Assembly (NCBI GenBank): GCA_001599975.1
Contig: BCIO01000003.1
Span: forward strand, 682,001 to 746,000
Direction of reading: 5' to 3'
DNA from: Cystobasidiopsis lactophilus
Lineage: Eukaryota; Basidiomycota; Agaricostilbomycetes; Agaricostilbales; Chionosphaeraceae
Length of the DNA: 64,000 bases
Position 1 is the stretch's first letter. Each line of letters begins with the position of its first letter. The notes under the pieces are model-generated. The model had not been told where the DNA came from and did no database searches. It saw nothing but the letters and a program-made list of their open reading frames with translations. Below, piece after piece: positions 33,172 to 44,376 of the stretch. Position numbers and translations under genes: made by a program.

Positions 33172-35304
33172 TCAGACGAACAGCCGCTTGCGCTCCTCGA
33201 TGGACAGCCCAAAGTCGTCGAACAAACTGCCGCTGCTCTCGACCGGCGGCAAGTCCGGTATCGAAGGCGCCAAAGAGGGGATGCGCTGGCGGCGCTGCTG
33301 CTCTTCCAGCTCGAGCACCTCTTCGTCGTGCGAGGTGGCCGACTCCCGGTCCGAGAAGTCGTCCTCGGTGTCCATCGACGAGCCTCTCAATTCGGGCGTC
33401 TGCCGGTAGGACGGGTTGCCCAGGTTCGGCGGCAAAGGCGACGGTGGACCTCGCAAAGACTTTAATGAGGGTGCGTCCGGGGCTCGGAGGTCAGAGATGG
33501 ATGAGGACCGGGTCGGGGTGGCGCCGCTGACGCTGATCTGGGAGATGGACGCCGCGCTAAACTTGCGCTGGCGAGGCGAGGGCATGGGCATGGCGACGTG
33601 CGGCTTCGAGTCGGCCGACTGGAAGAAGTTGGGGTTCGGATCCCGCCTTGGCACATAAGTGTTGACGGGCATGGACGCTGGCGAGACAGGCCTTGAGGAG
33701 TCGCTGCCTCTTAGAGAGTTGGAGGAGAACTTTTGGGCAATGGGCGTAGAGTGCACTGAGGGCGACCGGTAAGGGGCGGGGGAGGGAGCGTTGAGGCGGG
33801 CGTCTTGCTGCGCCGCAAAGGAGGACGTGTAGGTGGCCGGCGCGGACTGCATGGCGTAGGAGTCGGCCGAGTCGGTGACGAAGGACGGGAAGCGCGAGTT
33901 TTGGAGCGAGTGGGAGGAGGACGGCTGCCTAGATGGGGTGGGCGAGCCAGTAGGAGTGGCGAGCGCATGGGCGCGGTTTTTGTCAAACAGCAAGGAGCGC
34001 TGTTCGACGAGCACTTGGAGTAGTGCCGGAGAGACCCTAAGTGTAGGTGAGAGGATGAGGCGCAGGTTGGAGAGCGTCATCTTGGTCCGCTCGGAGAACG
34101 AGTCCAGGGTGGCGAGGTGGTGCGCGACCTCTCTTAGCAAGTGCCAACGCTCCGACGGCAAAGTGGAGAGCAGGATGCACATTTTGTCGACCAGATTGTT
34201 TGGCGGATCGGCGGACGAGCGGGAAGAGCGCAAGTGGCGGTGGTCTGCGGAAAGGTTGGGCGAGTTCGGCCCGTAGGTGAGGCTCTGCTTGGCCGTCGCC
34301 GGCGTGCCTAGCTCGTCCATCATTAGCTTGTCCAGCATCGGCTCCAGCGCGGGCGTCAGGATGGACTCTGGTACTGCGTGATTGGAGAGGCGTCAAGAAT
34401 AGATTTCAGGAGATAGCTATTCAAAACTTACATTCACGCAGCCAGAGCTTGAAGACGGACGCTACCGAGTGCGGATCGAGTTCGGCGGTGGCCTTGGTGC
34501 GGAGGTCGACGTCCAGACCGGCGTCGAAGAGCGTCTTGAGCGCTTGCACTTCTTGATTCGAGCCCGGCACCCGGTACAGCCCCTCCTCCTTGTCGGCATA
34601 CAGCTCGATGTAGTCCAAACAGCGAATCGCCAGCGCCTGCTCGTCAAGAGATCCGATAATCAGATCACCGCGGAAAGAAAAGGTGTATTGGAGGCAGCAC
34701 GGACCGGCAAGTAGGCCCTAGCATCGGACCGTTCCCTCTCCCTGACTTTTACCGGATCCTCTGTTGCACCATCGACCACCTCGCAGGTGGCCCTCTCGAG
34801 CGCCTGCCTCTCGGGCGAGATCAAGCGGGTGGCAGAGGCGGCCTCCTTGAGAGTCTTGCCGAACACGAGCCTTGGGTTGCCGGCCCTGGGCACCTTGACG
34901 CCCAAGATGGTCTGGAAAGCGGTGGCCTCTGCGGCCGCGGCGGCAGCGACGGCGGAGGAGGGCGAGGTGGAGTGGTTGGACCTGTTGCGGAGGTTGCCAG
35001 CAAAGTTGGAGATGCCCAGGCCGATGCTGTTGCCGCCTGAGGACGAGCCGTTGCCCTTGAGCCGCTTCTTGCCCCACTCGTTCGCCCTCGCGGCCAAGGC
35101 CTTGCCCTTAGCGAAGCCATTCGGCGCGGCCGCGAATGGGCTTGACCCGCCGCTGTTGTTGCTGGTCGACGCCACAGGCGGAGGCGCTCCTGCTGCCGGG
35201 TGCGCTGGCGGGCCTGATTTGTGGCTGTTTGTGAGCGGGAGGTGAGCTGGTTTGGGAGGCTTAGGCGGGAGCGGAGGTGGGATTGACGGGTCTCGATTAG
35301 ACAT
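33172..35304 (-). CDS. Rho GTPase-activating protein
   Basis: RhoGAP domain in the middle of a long, mostly disordered protein. The N-terminus is proline-rich (PPPLPPKPPKPAHLPL). The GAP domain begins VKVPRAGNPRLVFGKTLKEA and, after an intron ending GACGAGCAG, continues ALAIRCLDYIELYADKEEG, LYRVPGSNQEVQALKTLF with the arginine finger in YRVPGS. Then VASVFKLWLRELPESILTP (joined at GAAT|GTAAGT), LLREVAHHLATLDSFSER and KMTLSNLRLILSPTL. The C-terminus has many serines, PSP motifs and an acidic cluster (DEEVLELEEQQRRQRIPSL). It should inactivate a Rho/Cdc42-type GTPase; which one is not visible. No SH2, BAR or C1 domain is present. Confidence 0.85.
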
Positions 35305-35648
35305 CTCTTGCGCTCGCTCTTGGCTACGGTAGCATCGGGTCGCGATTGGGATTTGGGAATCGATAGGCGAGAAGCTGAGGGTAACAAGGACTTAAAGGCG
35401 CAAACCCAATAAACAGCAACAAGACTAAAGAAAACGGAAACGGGAGGGCGAACGATGCGGTCGATGGACACCAAAACAACAGAAAAGTTTATTGACGCCG
35501 TGGGAGAGTTCGAGCTACTCATGGACTACGTTTCATGTTCTCAGCAGTAGTGTCTCAAGAAGTAGGCAAGCTCAGTAGGACGACCGAGTCGGTCATTTCA
35601 AGTGGTGGCGCATGCAACGACGTGGCAACAAGCATCAAAGATGTCAAG

Positions 35649-36662
35649 CTACTTGCGCTGAAGGGCTTCAGACAGGATGACGACGCCGTCGTTGTTTACG
35701 TCATAGCTACAGCATTTGCGAATCAGTTTGTGCTGGGAGGACTGAAGGAAGGAACGCCACGCTACTCACAGCTGGAATCTGTCCGCAAAGCTCTGATAGA
35801 GGCGCGAGCCCTCAAACACGTTGCCACTGCGATTCACGAATGCCATGTAGTCGGCGAGAGAGACCTCGCGGTTGTTGTTGCCTGTCGATTCCCGGGCATT
35901 TGAGCATGACTTCGACTGAAACAGAGGGCAAGCCACGGTGGCAACGCACGATCCATGAGGTAGAAGGTCTCTTCGTCGCTTGATCCGCAGGTTGAATTGC
36001 TGTTGTCCCGCTTGCCGAGGATCAGGCGGCGGCGCAGGTCATTCGAGCATGGCGCTGTAGGGTTGTTAGCATCGCAGTTTTGGGCGCAGCGGTTCAAGTC
36101 GGCCTGATAGGCGGTGTGACAGTTTTCTCCGCCGCTGGTGATGCAGGGCGGGTTGTCGCAATTGTCGGTGACCTGTCAGAAGTCTCAGTCAGTGGGCCAG
36201 GGAAGTAGTGAGATTGCCTACCTGGTTGATGCACATGTCGTAAACCTCGCCAGCTTCGCCGACGCCTGGATGTACAATACCTGTCAAAAATTCTAATCTG
36301 AGCTGAGGTTAAAGAGACTCACAAGTGTCATAAGTGGGCTGGCCAGTGTTGCCTCCGGTGCGGCAGCCGCCGTCGCAGTTGCAGCAGGCGATGTTGCAAG
36401 ATCCGACGCCACACTGCTCTGACGCTTGAGCTTGAATGGTCAACGTCAGTCAAGGGAAGCGAAGGGACCAACGCAGGGCGTGGACCTGAGCGCAAGTCTA
36501 GCTCAGCTGAGGCTCGCCCACTCGGATCGGGGACGAGACACACAAAGTACCATCGGCGCAGTAATCGGAGTACCATTTGACGGTCGAGCAACACTTGGCA
36601 GAGACTGTCGTCGAGAGCAGGCCGAGGCAAGAGGCAGCGATGAAAACGAAAGCAGAGCGCAT
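35649..36662 (-). CDS. Secreted cysteine-rich protein with two C-terminal EF-hand loops
   Basis: Spliced model of about 219 residues in six exons. The signal peptide is MRSAFVFIAASCLGLLSTTV, followed by a Cys-rich part (KCCSTVKWYSDYCADE, CGVGSCNIACCNCDGGCRTG, MCINQ, then DNCDNPPCITSGGENCHTAY). After TCGSSDEETFYLMD, an intron with acceptor ATCGACAG gives RNNNREVSLADYMAFVNRSG. A last intron with acceptor GCTGTAG gives FQL then YDVNNDGVVILSEALQRK. The two loops D-R-N-N-N-R-E-V-S-L-A-D and D-V-N-N-D-G-V-V-I-L-S-E have acids, Asn or Ser at calcium positions 1, 3, 5, 9 and 12. No homolog comes to mind with this Cys-rich plus EF-hand order. Extracellular calcium binding is inference. Confidence 0.68.
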
Positions 36663-37302
36663 GATGAAATTTTGCTAGAGGAGAGCAAGTGTGAAGGAGC
36701 AGAGCAAGAAGTACCCAGCTTTTATACTGCCAATTGCCAAAAAATTTTGCTGGGTCGCCATGCGCCTTCCAAGCCCAACAGCGCCAGTCCGGCCAATCCT
36801 CCGAGAGTCAGGCATCGCCCTCCTCCGCCAAGCAGCAAGGCTCTCTTCCGCTCGGGCGCACATTTTAAGACAACCAAACCGCTTTTCACAGGCCCAACGT
36901 GCTTTGTGCCGAGCAACTGGGCGCGAGAAGAGCCAAGGATCGTCGGGTGCCTCGCGTCGTACGTGCCTCCTTCCTAGCCAATGAGTTCAAAAGATGTCCT
37001 CCAAAAGACGCTCAGTTAAGTTCGTTGAGAGGGAGAAGGTGTTGCGTTAGCGAGCTTAGGCGGCTGGCGAGCTCGAGCATGATGAGGGCACGGTGTCACG
37101 ACCAAAAAAAGGCGCGGAAGAAGCGGCTTGGCTGGCACTCCGTCGCCCACGACCATCACAGTTACAGTCGTGACAGAATTTCAACGACATAGAACGAATA
37201 CAGGCGCAATTGAGGGGCGAAGAGGCAGAACACCGGGTGGCAAAAAAATGAGAGGAGCCCGAAGGTCATATACAGTGTTGGTACATGGGACCAAATACAA
37301 GT
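36663..37302. other. Intergenic region
   Basis: About 640 bases: the upstream region of the secreted EF-hand gene and the 3' flank of the next membrane gene. Frames on the plus strand (36426-36977, 36691-36984) are antisense or non-coding in character. Confidence 0.35.
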
Positions 37303-37909
37303 TCACAGCTCCACTCTGGTCAAAGCCAAAGCTAACAGCCCGGCGGCCGCCATCTCCCCAAAGAAGTACGCCCTCAACGTGTCCATGATCCAAAAGCGGC
37401 GCATGAGCTTCTTCCAGTCAGCTTCTGTCCCTTCCTTGTCGAACTCGGCGATATCGCGGTAGATGGGCAGGCCGTGGATGACTGTGTGCAGGAAGGTCAC
37501 GCCAGCAAAGCCGATGCTCGCCAGCAGAAGGATGTGATGCTCCCGAGGAATCACGGCCGGGCGCGCTGTTCCATTTCTCAGTTTGTGTTCATCTGCGTGA
37601 TGAAAGTGAGCGTACTGAAGAAGGCCAAGGTGTAGCCGCCAGCCGCAAGCCCAACGGAGGACAGGAAGTACTTGCGGCCGCGGGTCTTCAGCAACTTTGC
37701 GAAGTATGGACCGCGCTCCGATAGAGGAATCTGAGAGGGATCGTAAGATACTATCGTCTCGTGCACACAGAGGTAAGACTTACAGGCGAGTCCTTCAGAG
37801 CCAAGATTGACGGGAAAGACCTTGATTGGCAAGCGAAAAATATAGAAGCAGAGATCCCGGCCGCTTGGCCGAGGACAAAAGGGCTGAGGAGGTGGGTGGT
37901 CGAGGTCAT
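37303..37909 (-). CDS. DUF1772-like four-helix membrane protein
   Basis: Three exons give about 165 residues. Exon 1: MTSTTHLLSPFVLGQAAGIS and ASIFFACQSRSFPSILALKD. Exon 2 (after GTAAGT...CTCTCAG): IPLSERGPYFAKLLKTRGRK and YFLSSVGLAAGGYTLAFF. Exon 3 (acceptor GGAACAG): TRPAVIPREHHILLLASIGF, AGVTFLHTVIHGLPIYRDIA, MDTLRAYFFGEMAAAGLLAL. Length, four helices and the GQAAGISASIFF start fit the anthrone-oxygenase-like DUF1772 family, whose members in fungi are mostly unassigned small oxidoreductase-like membrane proteins. The match is by pattern only; conserved His residues cannot be judged. No polyketide synthase is nearby, so anthrone oxidation is not implied. Confidence 0.6.
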
Positions 37910-38848
37910 GTGTGTCGTTGCAGGAGTTCAAGCAAGTGAAAGGCCGTTATATAGGCGAAAATGGGCGGGCCGAGCACCGTCGTAATTAAGCCGGCATCTG
38001 GTTTGCGAAGGCAAGCGGCAGGGAAAGACTCGGAAAGGCAACCATTGGCACATAACATGACTCCTTGCAGCACTTCATGCCCAGTTAGGCCATCCAAGAC
38101 AGGCATCAAAGGATGGAGTCGAAAAAGATCGATGCGTGGTGGCAAAGTTTGCTCAGTCGGCTAGCAAGGCTTGTCACCCAAGATCAAAGCAGTCATCCAG
38201 AAACACTTCGCACCAACAAGCAGTCCTCTCGGATCAACGAGTGCAAGACTCCATTTCACGTGTCAGCGGCACCAGCCTTCAGTTAATTCAGAGAGCGAGT
38301 TGTCCCGCCGTCCTCAAGCTGGATGCTAGGGAAGCCGGGTTTGGGCTTGATCTGCTAAGCAAATCAACTCAAACAAGCCAGAGGTCCGACTAGTGTCTGC
38401 GCGAGTGCTAGAACGGAACCTGTGACTTGCTGAGGCACTAGCAGAAGGTGTGGGCGGGTGGGCAAATTTCGAGCTCAGCGCTGTCTCGAGGAGTCCAGCT
38501 GCTGCTGGGGAGCTTGTCAGGTGCGGTGTAGAAGCGGACAAGCTGGTAGAAGGGCAAGAGAGGCAGACAGAGAGAGGTTCGGACGGGCCCGGAAACCCGC
38601 TCTCCTCCGCGGGCCTCTCGCAAGCTCGAGGCCCGCTTCCAATTGATTCAGTCGTTCAGTCATTCAGTCGCTGTTGCTCTCCGACCCCGATTCACCCCCG
38701 GGTGAAGGCCATCTCTTTCTTGCACTCGTCCTTACGTCAAGGATGAGCGCTGCCAACACTCACAAAGATTCAAAGATTGCGAGCAGAAGTGGGGGACTGA
38801 GGCGGCGGAGACATCACGGCGTCCTTGCCGCTGCTCAACCAACCAGCG
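37910..38848. other. Intergenic region, nothing supported
   Basis: About 940 bases of divergent upstream sequence between a minus-strand membrane gene and the plus-strand kinase fusion. Short frames only. A candidate location for shared regulatory sites, though none can be named. Confidence 0.35.
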
Positions 38849-41155
38849 ATGCCAGTTGAGAACTTAGCTGCAGATCTGTCCAAAGAAGGCGAGACACCGG
38901 CCAAAAAGCCAAAGCTCTCCTTAGCGGACCTCACGAATGGCACGGGTGCCGCTCCGCTTGCTTTGCCCGTGGACGAAGACACTTGCCAATTGCACGGCGT
39001 TGTCATTGTACGTCCCTTGACCACAGCTATCAGAGTCTTTTTGAAAGGTGGAGGCCAGAAACCGCTGCATGAGATTGAGGATTTAACACCTCTTTGGCTG
39101 GCAACGTTTCTCAATCGCAAAGTGGCGGAAGAAGGGTTCTCGGTCAGGCCCATTGGAACTGGGCAGATGTCCAGCACTGTTCGAGTGGCTTTCCATACAA
39201 CGGATGAGCCAGACAAAGAGGAGACAGTGGTCGTGAAGTTCCCTTCGTCAGACGAAGACACCCGCAACTTGGGCTGGCAGTTTGGCCATTATCAACGCGA
39301 AGCAGGTATGGAACATCTATATCTCACGTGCAACTCTTTGTGTTGACAACAGTGGCCAAGTGTTCTACCGGCGCTTTGGAGAGCGACTGCTTGCTGGCTT
39401 ACCCAAGTGCTTTGGCGCCATCGTGGACCAAGACGGCTGGTTTACCATTGCGTTGGAGGACTTGGGCGAGCTTGGTTGCTATAATGCCGGCCAGCTGGAA
39501 GGTACGGACAAGGAGCACTGCGCCGTGGCTCTCCGAACACTGGCACGGCTCCAAGGTCCTGTTCTCGGCGACGCTTCTCTGGACTCGGATCCGTGGCTCA
39601 ATGCACCTCCCGCATTGACCCAAAAATTCTTCAGCGACAACCTACCGACTTTCCTTGAGCGCTATCCCCCGTCTCCCGAACACGAAAAAGTTCTCCACTG
39701 GATGGCAGACAACCTCGATGCATGGCACGCTCAGCGCTCTGGGCCTTTTGCGATCTTCCATGGCGACTTTCGGCTCGACAACATCATGTACCTGGAAAAG
39801 GACAAAGAGCGAGGTGCCGTCGCTTGCGATTGGGGCGGGTTGTCTTGGGCTTCACCGATGCGCGATGCAGCCTACTTTCTTGGAAATGGAGTGACCATCG
39901 AGAACCGTCGCAAGTGGGAGAAGGACTTGCTCAGGGAGTATGTGGACGAACTCAACAAGCTTTCCACCGCCAAAATCTCGTGGGAGCATGCGTGGAACGA
40001 ATATGCACGTCAGTCCATCTACGGCCTGGCACAGCAGTGAGTTGTTGCTGTTGCAGAGCCCCGACAGATGACTGACGAGCGTTTCGTCATAGCATCCCGG
40101 CCGCTGCCATAGTTCCGATCACCGAGCGCGGCAAGATCATGTTCAACGCTCTGGTCGAGCGACAAGCGCAGCACGTCCTGGACCTCAACGCCATGGCCAT
40201 TGTCGATTCAGCCAAGACATCCATCTCGGCCGAGCCAGGAGACGAAGCCCAGCACTTTCCGCCACCTGGTGCAGGTGCTCTTTGGTCTGAAAGCTATTAT
40301 TACGACGCGGTCAGTCCATCGGGAGACTTTGGGATGTATGCACGCATCGGAAGACTGCCCAACCAGAATTGCACCAGCTTCTTGGCCGCCGTCTTTCGTA
40401 AAGGCAAGCCGCCCGTCATGTTTGTCGACCACGCTGCACCGTTGCCGCCCATCGATGCCAAGACTCAAGAGTTCGAAACGCCCAGCTTAAAGGTCGTCTC
40501 GACTTGCGAAGAAGCCCTCAGAGAGTTTCGTTTCCGGCTCGATGGCTCTGGTACAGCATTTGAAGACGAAGCAGCTGGCCTTCGAGGGGAAGAGGGCAAG
40601 CCAGTGGACGGGGTCTCTATTGACCTGCGATTCGAAACGGACGGCATCCTCTACAAGAAACGTGGCGTCACACGGTACGAGGGTCCCTGCAAGGTCACCG
40701 GCTCTATCCAGCTTGGCGACGAGAAGCTGGAGTTTGCCGGCTTCCCGGGCAACAGAAACCACGGCTTTGGCGTCCGGGATTGGTGGGTAGTCGACTGGGT
40801 GTGGTCGGGCCTCCACTTGGACGACGGGACTCATATCTTCACCATCGCTTTGGGCAAGGGCAAGGACAGCAGCGGCGCAGCGGGCTACATCCAAAAGGAC
40901 GGCATCTTGACCGAGATCACCAGCGTCATCAACGACTTCGAGTTTCAAGAAAATGGCCTGCCCGGCGACTTGCACCTCACGATCCAGCCTGGCGATCTCC
41001 ATGTCGACGCATCGGTCGTCAGCGTCACCGCAATCCGCCTGGAGGCGCCCGACGGCCGTGTGGCCCATCTTCCAAGAGCGCTGTGCACCGTCAAGACCAG
41101 CCTAGAACAAAGCGGCTCTGGGTGGCTAGACTTCAACGTGGTTCAACGGAAATAG
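38849..41155 (+). CDS. APH-like kinase fused to AttH/CrtC-like (DUF7064/7065-type) domain
   Basis: Three exons (38849-39305, 39361-40036, 40093-41155) give 731 residues. The N-terminal half is an aminoglycoside-phosphotransferase/ecdysteroid-kinase-like domain: FSVRPIGTGQMSSTVRVAFH, ETVVVKFPS with the ATP lysine, REAVFYRRFGERLLAG across intron 1, the catalytic loop FAIFHGDFRLDNIMY, and the metal-site DWGGLSWASPMRDAAYFLG. The C-terminal half is a lipocalin-like two-part domain: WSESYYYDAVSPSGDFGMYA, FPGNRNHGFGVRDWWVVDWV and AGYIQKDGILTEITS. The GxRDW motif is typical of the AttH/CrtC (DUF7064/7065) superfamily. The splice CAGCA to CATCCCG keeps the frame, so the fusion is real in this model. 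The substrate is probably a small lipophilic alcohol; that is inference. It is convergent with the flavin monooxygenase, 105 bp apart. Confidence 0.82.
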
Positions 41156-41260
41156 CATCCATGTTCCAAAGCCCTATACATTGATTGCATCGCGATTGGA
41201 GGGCCCAATCAATTGGCCTCACCAAATCCAGCCCATCTCTTGACACTTAGCCGCACTCGT

Positions 41261-44087
41261 TTAGTACGAGAAGGTGAAAGTGTCAACCTAGAGCAGAGGC
41301 TCGAGTCAGCACGGCATCAGTAGGAACAGAAAGCAGCCTACCAGTCTGTTGGGGTCGCATGGCTTTGGCTTGATATCGTCTTCGTGAATAGAAATAATGT
41401 ACGGCGCGCGGTCGTCTGTCTGATCCCAGTGCGAGTGGCCATTGCCGAAGTAGAGGAAGGCGTCGGCGCCGTCTTGGCTGTCCATATACTGAAACGCAAA
41501 AAAAATCAGCTGGACTGACGAATGAACAAAGACAAAAGGCTGACGGTATAGTCGAAGTGTTCCCACCGAGGGTTACGCATAGCCTCCATCTGAGATCCAG
41601 AAAATCAGAGGTGACCAGACAGATAGCAGAAAACGATCTCACCATGTGAAGAGTAGAGCCGGGCCAGATGGCGCGAATGCGACCGTCCTTCTTGCCACCC
41701 TTGTACCAACTGGAGCATTCTTGTGCATGCACGGTGCGCTTAAGATACTCGTCGACGTAGAGCATGAAGTTTTTCTGTAAGCAGGGCTCAGAAGCGGACC
41801 CTCCGGGCAACAGCAACACGCGAAACGCACAATCGCTTGCGGCTTGGGCTCCATGGAGGTGATGCGCTCGCGTTGCATCTTCAAGACGCACTTGAGAATC
41901 ATGTCCATGATCTACAAAACTTGATTGAGTGGGGCGACAGTGTGCACAGTCCAGCAGATCACTCACGCGTTCCTGGCCTGGCAAGAAGTCGCCTGCAAAT
42001 GAAAGGTCAGCGACTGCTCAATGCGAACCGTCAACAAGTGGCTGACCATTGAAAGACATGAGAGCCTTGATCGGAAGAACCAAGATAAGCAGGAGTCTCC
42101 CATTCTTTCGACTACGAAGCAAGGGCTCACAGGACCAGCGATAGAGAAGTAGTTGGGATGCTTGGGCGCAAAGGCGACCATGTAAGACTGCGGGTTCTCC
42201 AGGTAGTGCTCGCCGTTCAAGCTGTAGCCGTCGCGGCCTTTGGAGGTCCATGGCGGGTTAAAGTCAGTGCGGAAGCCGGTGGCGAAGATGACCAGATCGT
42301 ATTGCTTCTTGTCGCCGTTGGTGTCGATGGTCTCGGTCTCGGTGAAGGCTTCGATACCGCGGCGGAACACCTCGACGTTGTCCCTCTGGAGTGCCATGTG
42401 GTATTCGACACCGGGAGTGGCACGGCGGCAGCCAGGATCCCATCGTGGAGTGCTGGTACAGAGGCCGCATGAGAACCTCAAGCAGAACGATCGCCTTCGG
42501 AGTCAACTCACAATAGGTCAACCAATTCGGGCTTCTTGTCTGGACACAAAGATCTCCAGTGGGCTGTTTGGTCACTATTGCGGCAAAAGCGAGACTCACC
42601 GAGCTTCGTCTTGGTGCCTTCGATGGTGAGCTTGCGGAACTCCTGGGAAAGCGCGCTGCCGGCGGCAGTGAGGCCATCATCGAAAACTCGGTTCAACGAG
42701 CAGATGATGTCCTTTCGGTGCTTGGCCAGAGTCTCGGGCTTCTCCTTCCACATTTTGCGGTGCTCGTCGGTGTAGTAAGGGTTCACGCGCTCGGCTTTGT
42801 CGGCCCTATTGGATCCAATTTTCAGGTTCAAGCACCAAAGCTGCCTAACACAAGTGACCTACGACCAGGCATCAGAGTGGTCCATGCCAAAGAACTCGTC
42901 GCGAACTTCGTGAGCGAACTGCGGGACAGATAGTCACACGTCAGACTCATCTTCGCGCATTTCCAGCGCGACGAGCTCACCATGGGGATGACCCAAGTGC
43001 TGCTACGAATATATACATCGACCTTGGCGGCATGAGGCTGGATCTGAGGGAGAACTTGGATGGAGGTGGACCCAGCGCTAAGGCAGAGCAAATCAGTGGC
43101 GCTCGGTAAAATCGGTAAGCTCGCAGGCGCACCCAACCAACGCGATGCGCTTGCCCTTGATGTCAACGTTGGTGTCGTACTTGGCAGTGTGCAAGATCCG
43201 GCCCTTGAACTTGTCCTGGCCGGGCAGGTTGGGGACCTTGGGCTGCGACAGAATGCCGGTGGCGTTGATGATGATCGGCGCCTTATCAGTGAAAGTCTTG
43301 CCAGTGGACTGGTCGAGAATTGTCAAAGTCCACTCCTTGGTCTCGTCGTTCCACTCGATGTGCTCTGCCCAGCTTGGTTTAGCCTAATTTCGAAGGTGGC
43401 GAAAGCTGAGCGCAACGCACGAATGCGAGAGTTGAAGCGAGTGTACTTCTTCGCGTCCACAAGCTCGGCCAAATGGTTGCAGTATTTCAAGCAGTCGGAA
43501 CCGTTGGCCTGATAGCGGGACCATTCGTGCCAAGGCGCCCACGACAAGGTGTAGCCCACGCTGAGTGTCTGGAATGAGACCCCATTCCCGGAAAGTCGGC
43601 AGTAGTCAGAGATAGCTCACCTAGGAGAGTCGACAGCGACTGTTGGATGAGAAGTTCAGTGCAAGGACTTCATCTACTGAAAAGTAAGTGGTGCTGACCG
43701 CCAGGATACTTGTTGCTGCACACTCAAGCAATGAGATCGGGCGTTACGTTCTCAACAGGGACCCTTACTTATACCAGGTCCCGCCGACGTCGGGGTTCGC
43801 CTCGTAGGCGACAAGCTCGATGCCGGGAGCGTAAGAGATAACACGGCCCATCAAGTGCATGCCTGTTCTACAATGTAAGGCCGATCCGCTTGTGATAGTA
43901 CGATCGATTTACCAGTAAGACCCTGAAGCGACGCGATGAGCTTCCAGCGCGTTCGGCCAAGCGTCGTAGAGAGGTGACTTACAACGCCGATGAGGATCAC
44001 CTTGAGGGGACGGTGGTCCAGGATGGGCTGCTCCAGCGTACGGAAGCCCGTGTCGGTTGGCTCATGGTACTTTTGTTCGAAAACCAT
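41261..44087 (-). CDS. Baeyer-Villiger/FMO-type flavin monooxygenase
   Basis: NADPH- and FAD-dependent oxygenase related to 4-hydroxyacetophenone monooxygenase. The start MVFEQKYHEPTDTG leads to VILIGVGLTGMHLMGRV, the FAD Rossmann GxGxxG, completed only by a 10-nt exon at 43913-43922. Then VAYEANPDVGGTWYN, SVGYTLSWAPWHEWS, IIINATGILSQPKVPNLPG, and the NADPH motif ALVGAGSTSIQ after an intron. Later FAHEVRDEFFGMDHSDAW, VIFATGFRTDFNPPW (the ATG-containing motif), YMVAFAPKHPNYFSIAGP, YLKRTVHAQECSSWYKGGKK and GRIRAIWPGSTLHM, HFDY..., ending VDTFTFSY at 41261. The terminal WYKxG...WPG...H...R part is typical of this BVMO-like group. More than ten introns; exact limits of several are approximate. 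A ketone or aldehyde substrate is expected; which one is unknown. Confidence 0.82.
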
Positions 44088-44376
44088 TCTGATATACTAA
44101 AGAGCCGACGATGGTCGCGGTGGAGGAACGAGAGAGAGTTGACCATCTTCCCCCGCTTCCTGCAGGATCCGCGCCGGGAAAGTGGAGACGCCATCTTTCT
44201 TACTTAAGCACGGCGCCACGACGTCCTCCTTTGTGAGTAGTAGTTCCGAACAACGGACGTGATCTCGAACGCCGTTCGCAGATAAGGAGGAAAGTTTTGA
44301 GGTGGTTTTCGAGCCTGCGCGGACGGGCGGACTCGGCAAGCTCTTGACACGTGAAATTGCACTTGAAATCCCTTCT

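Noticed and set aside
35535-35903. 122-codon plus-strand frame
   Set aside because: Antisense to the EF-hand exons, whose splicing and motif content are far stronger.
37303-37909. Anthrone-oxygenase call as sign of a polyketide cluster
   Set aside because: No polyketide synthase or other backbone enzyme occurs in the window; the DUF1772-like resemblance alone does not imply a pathway.
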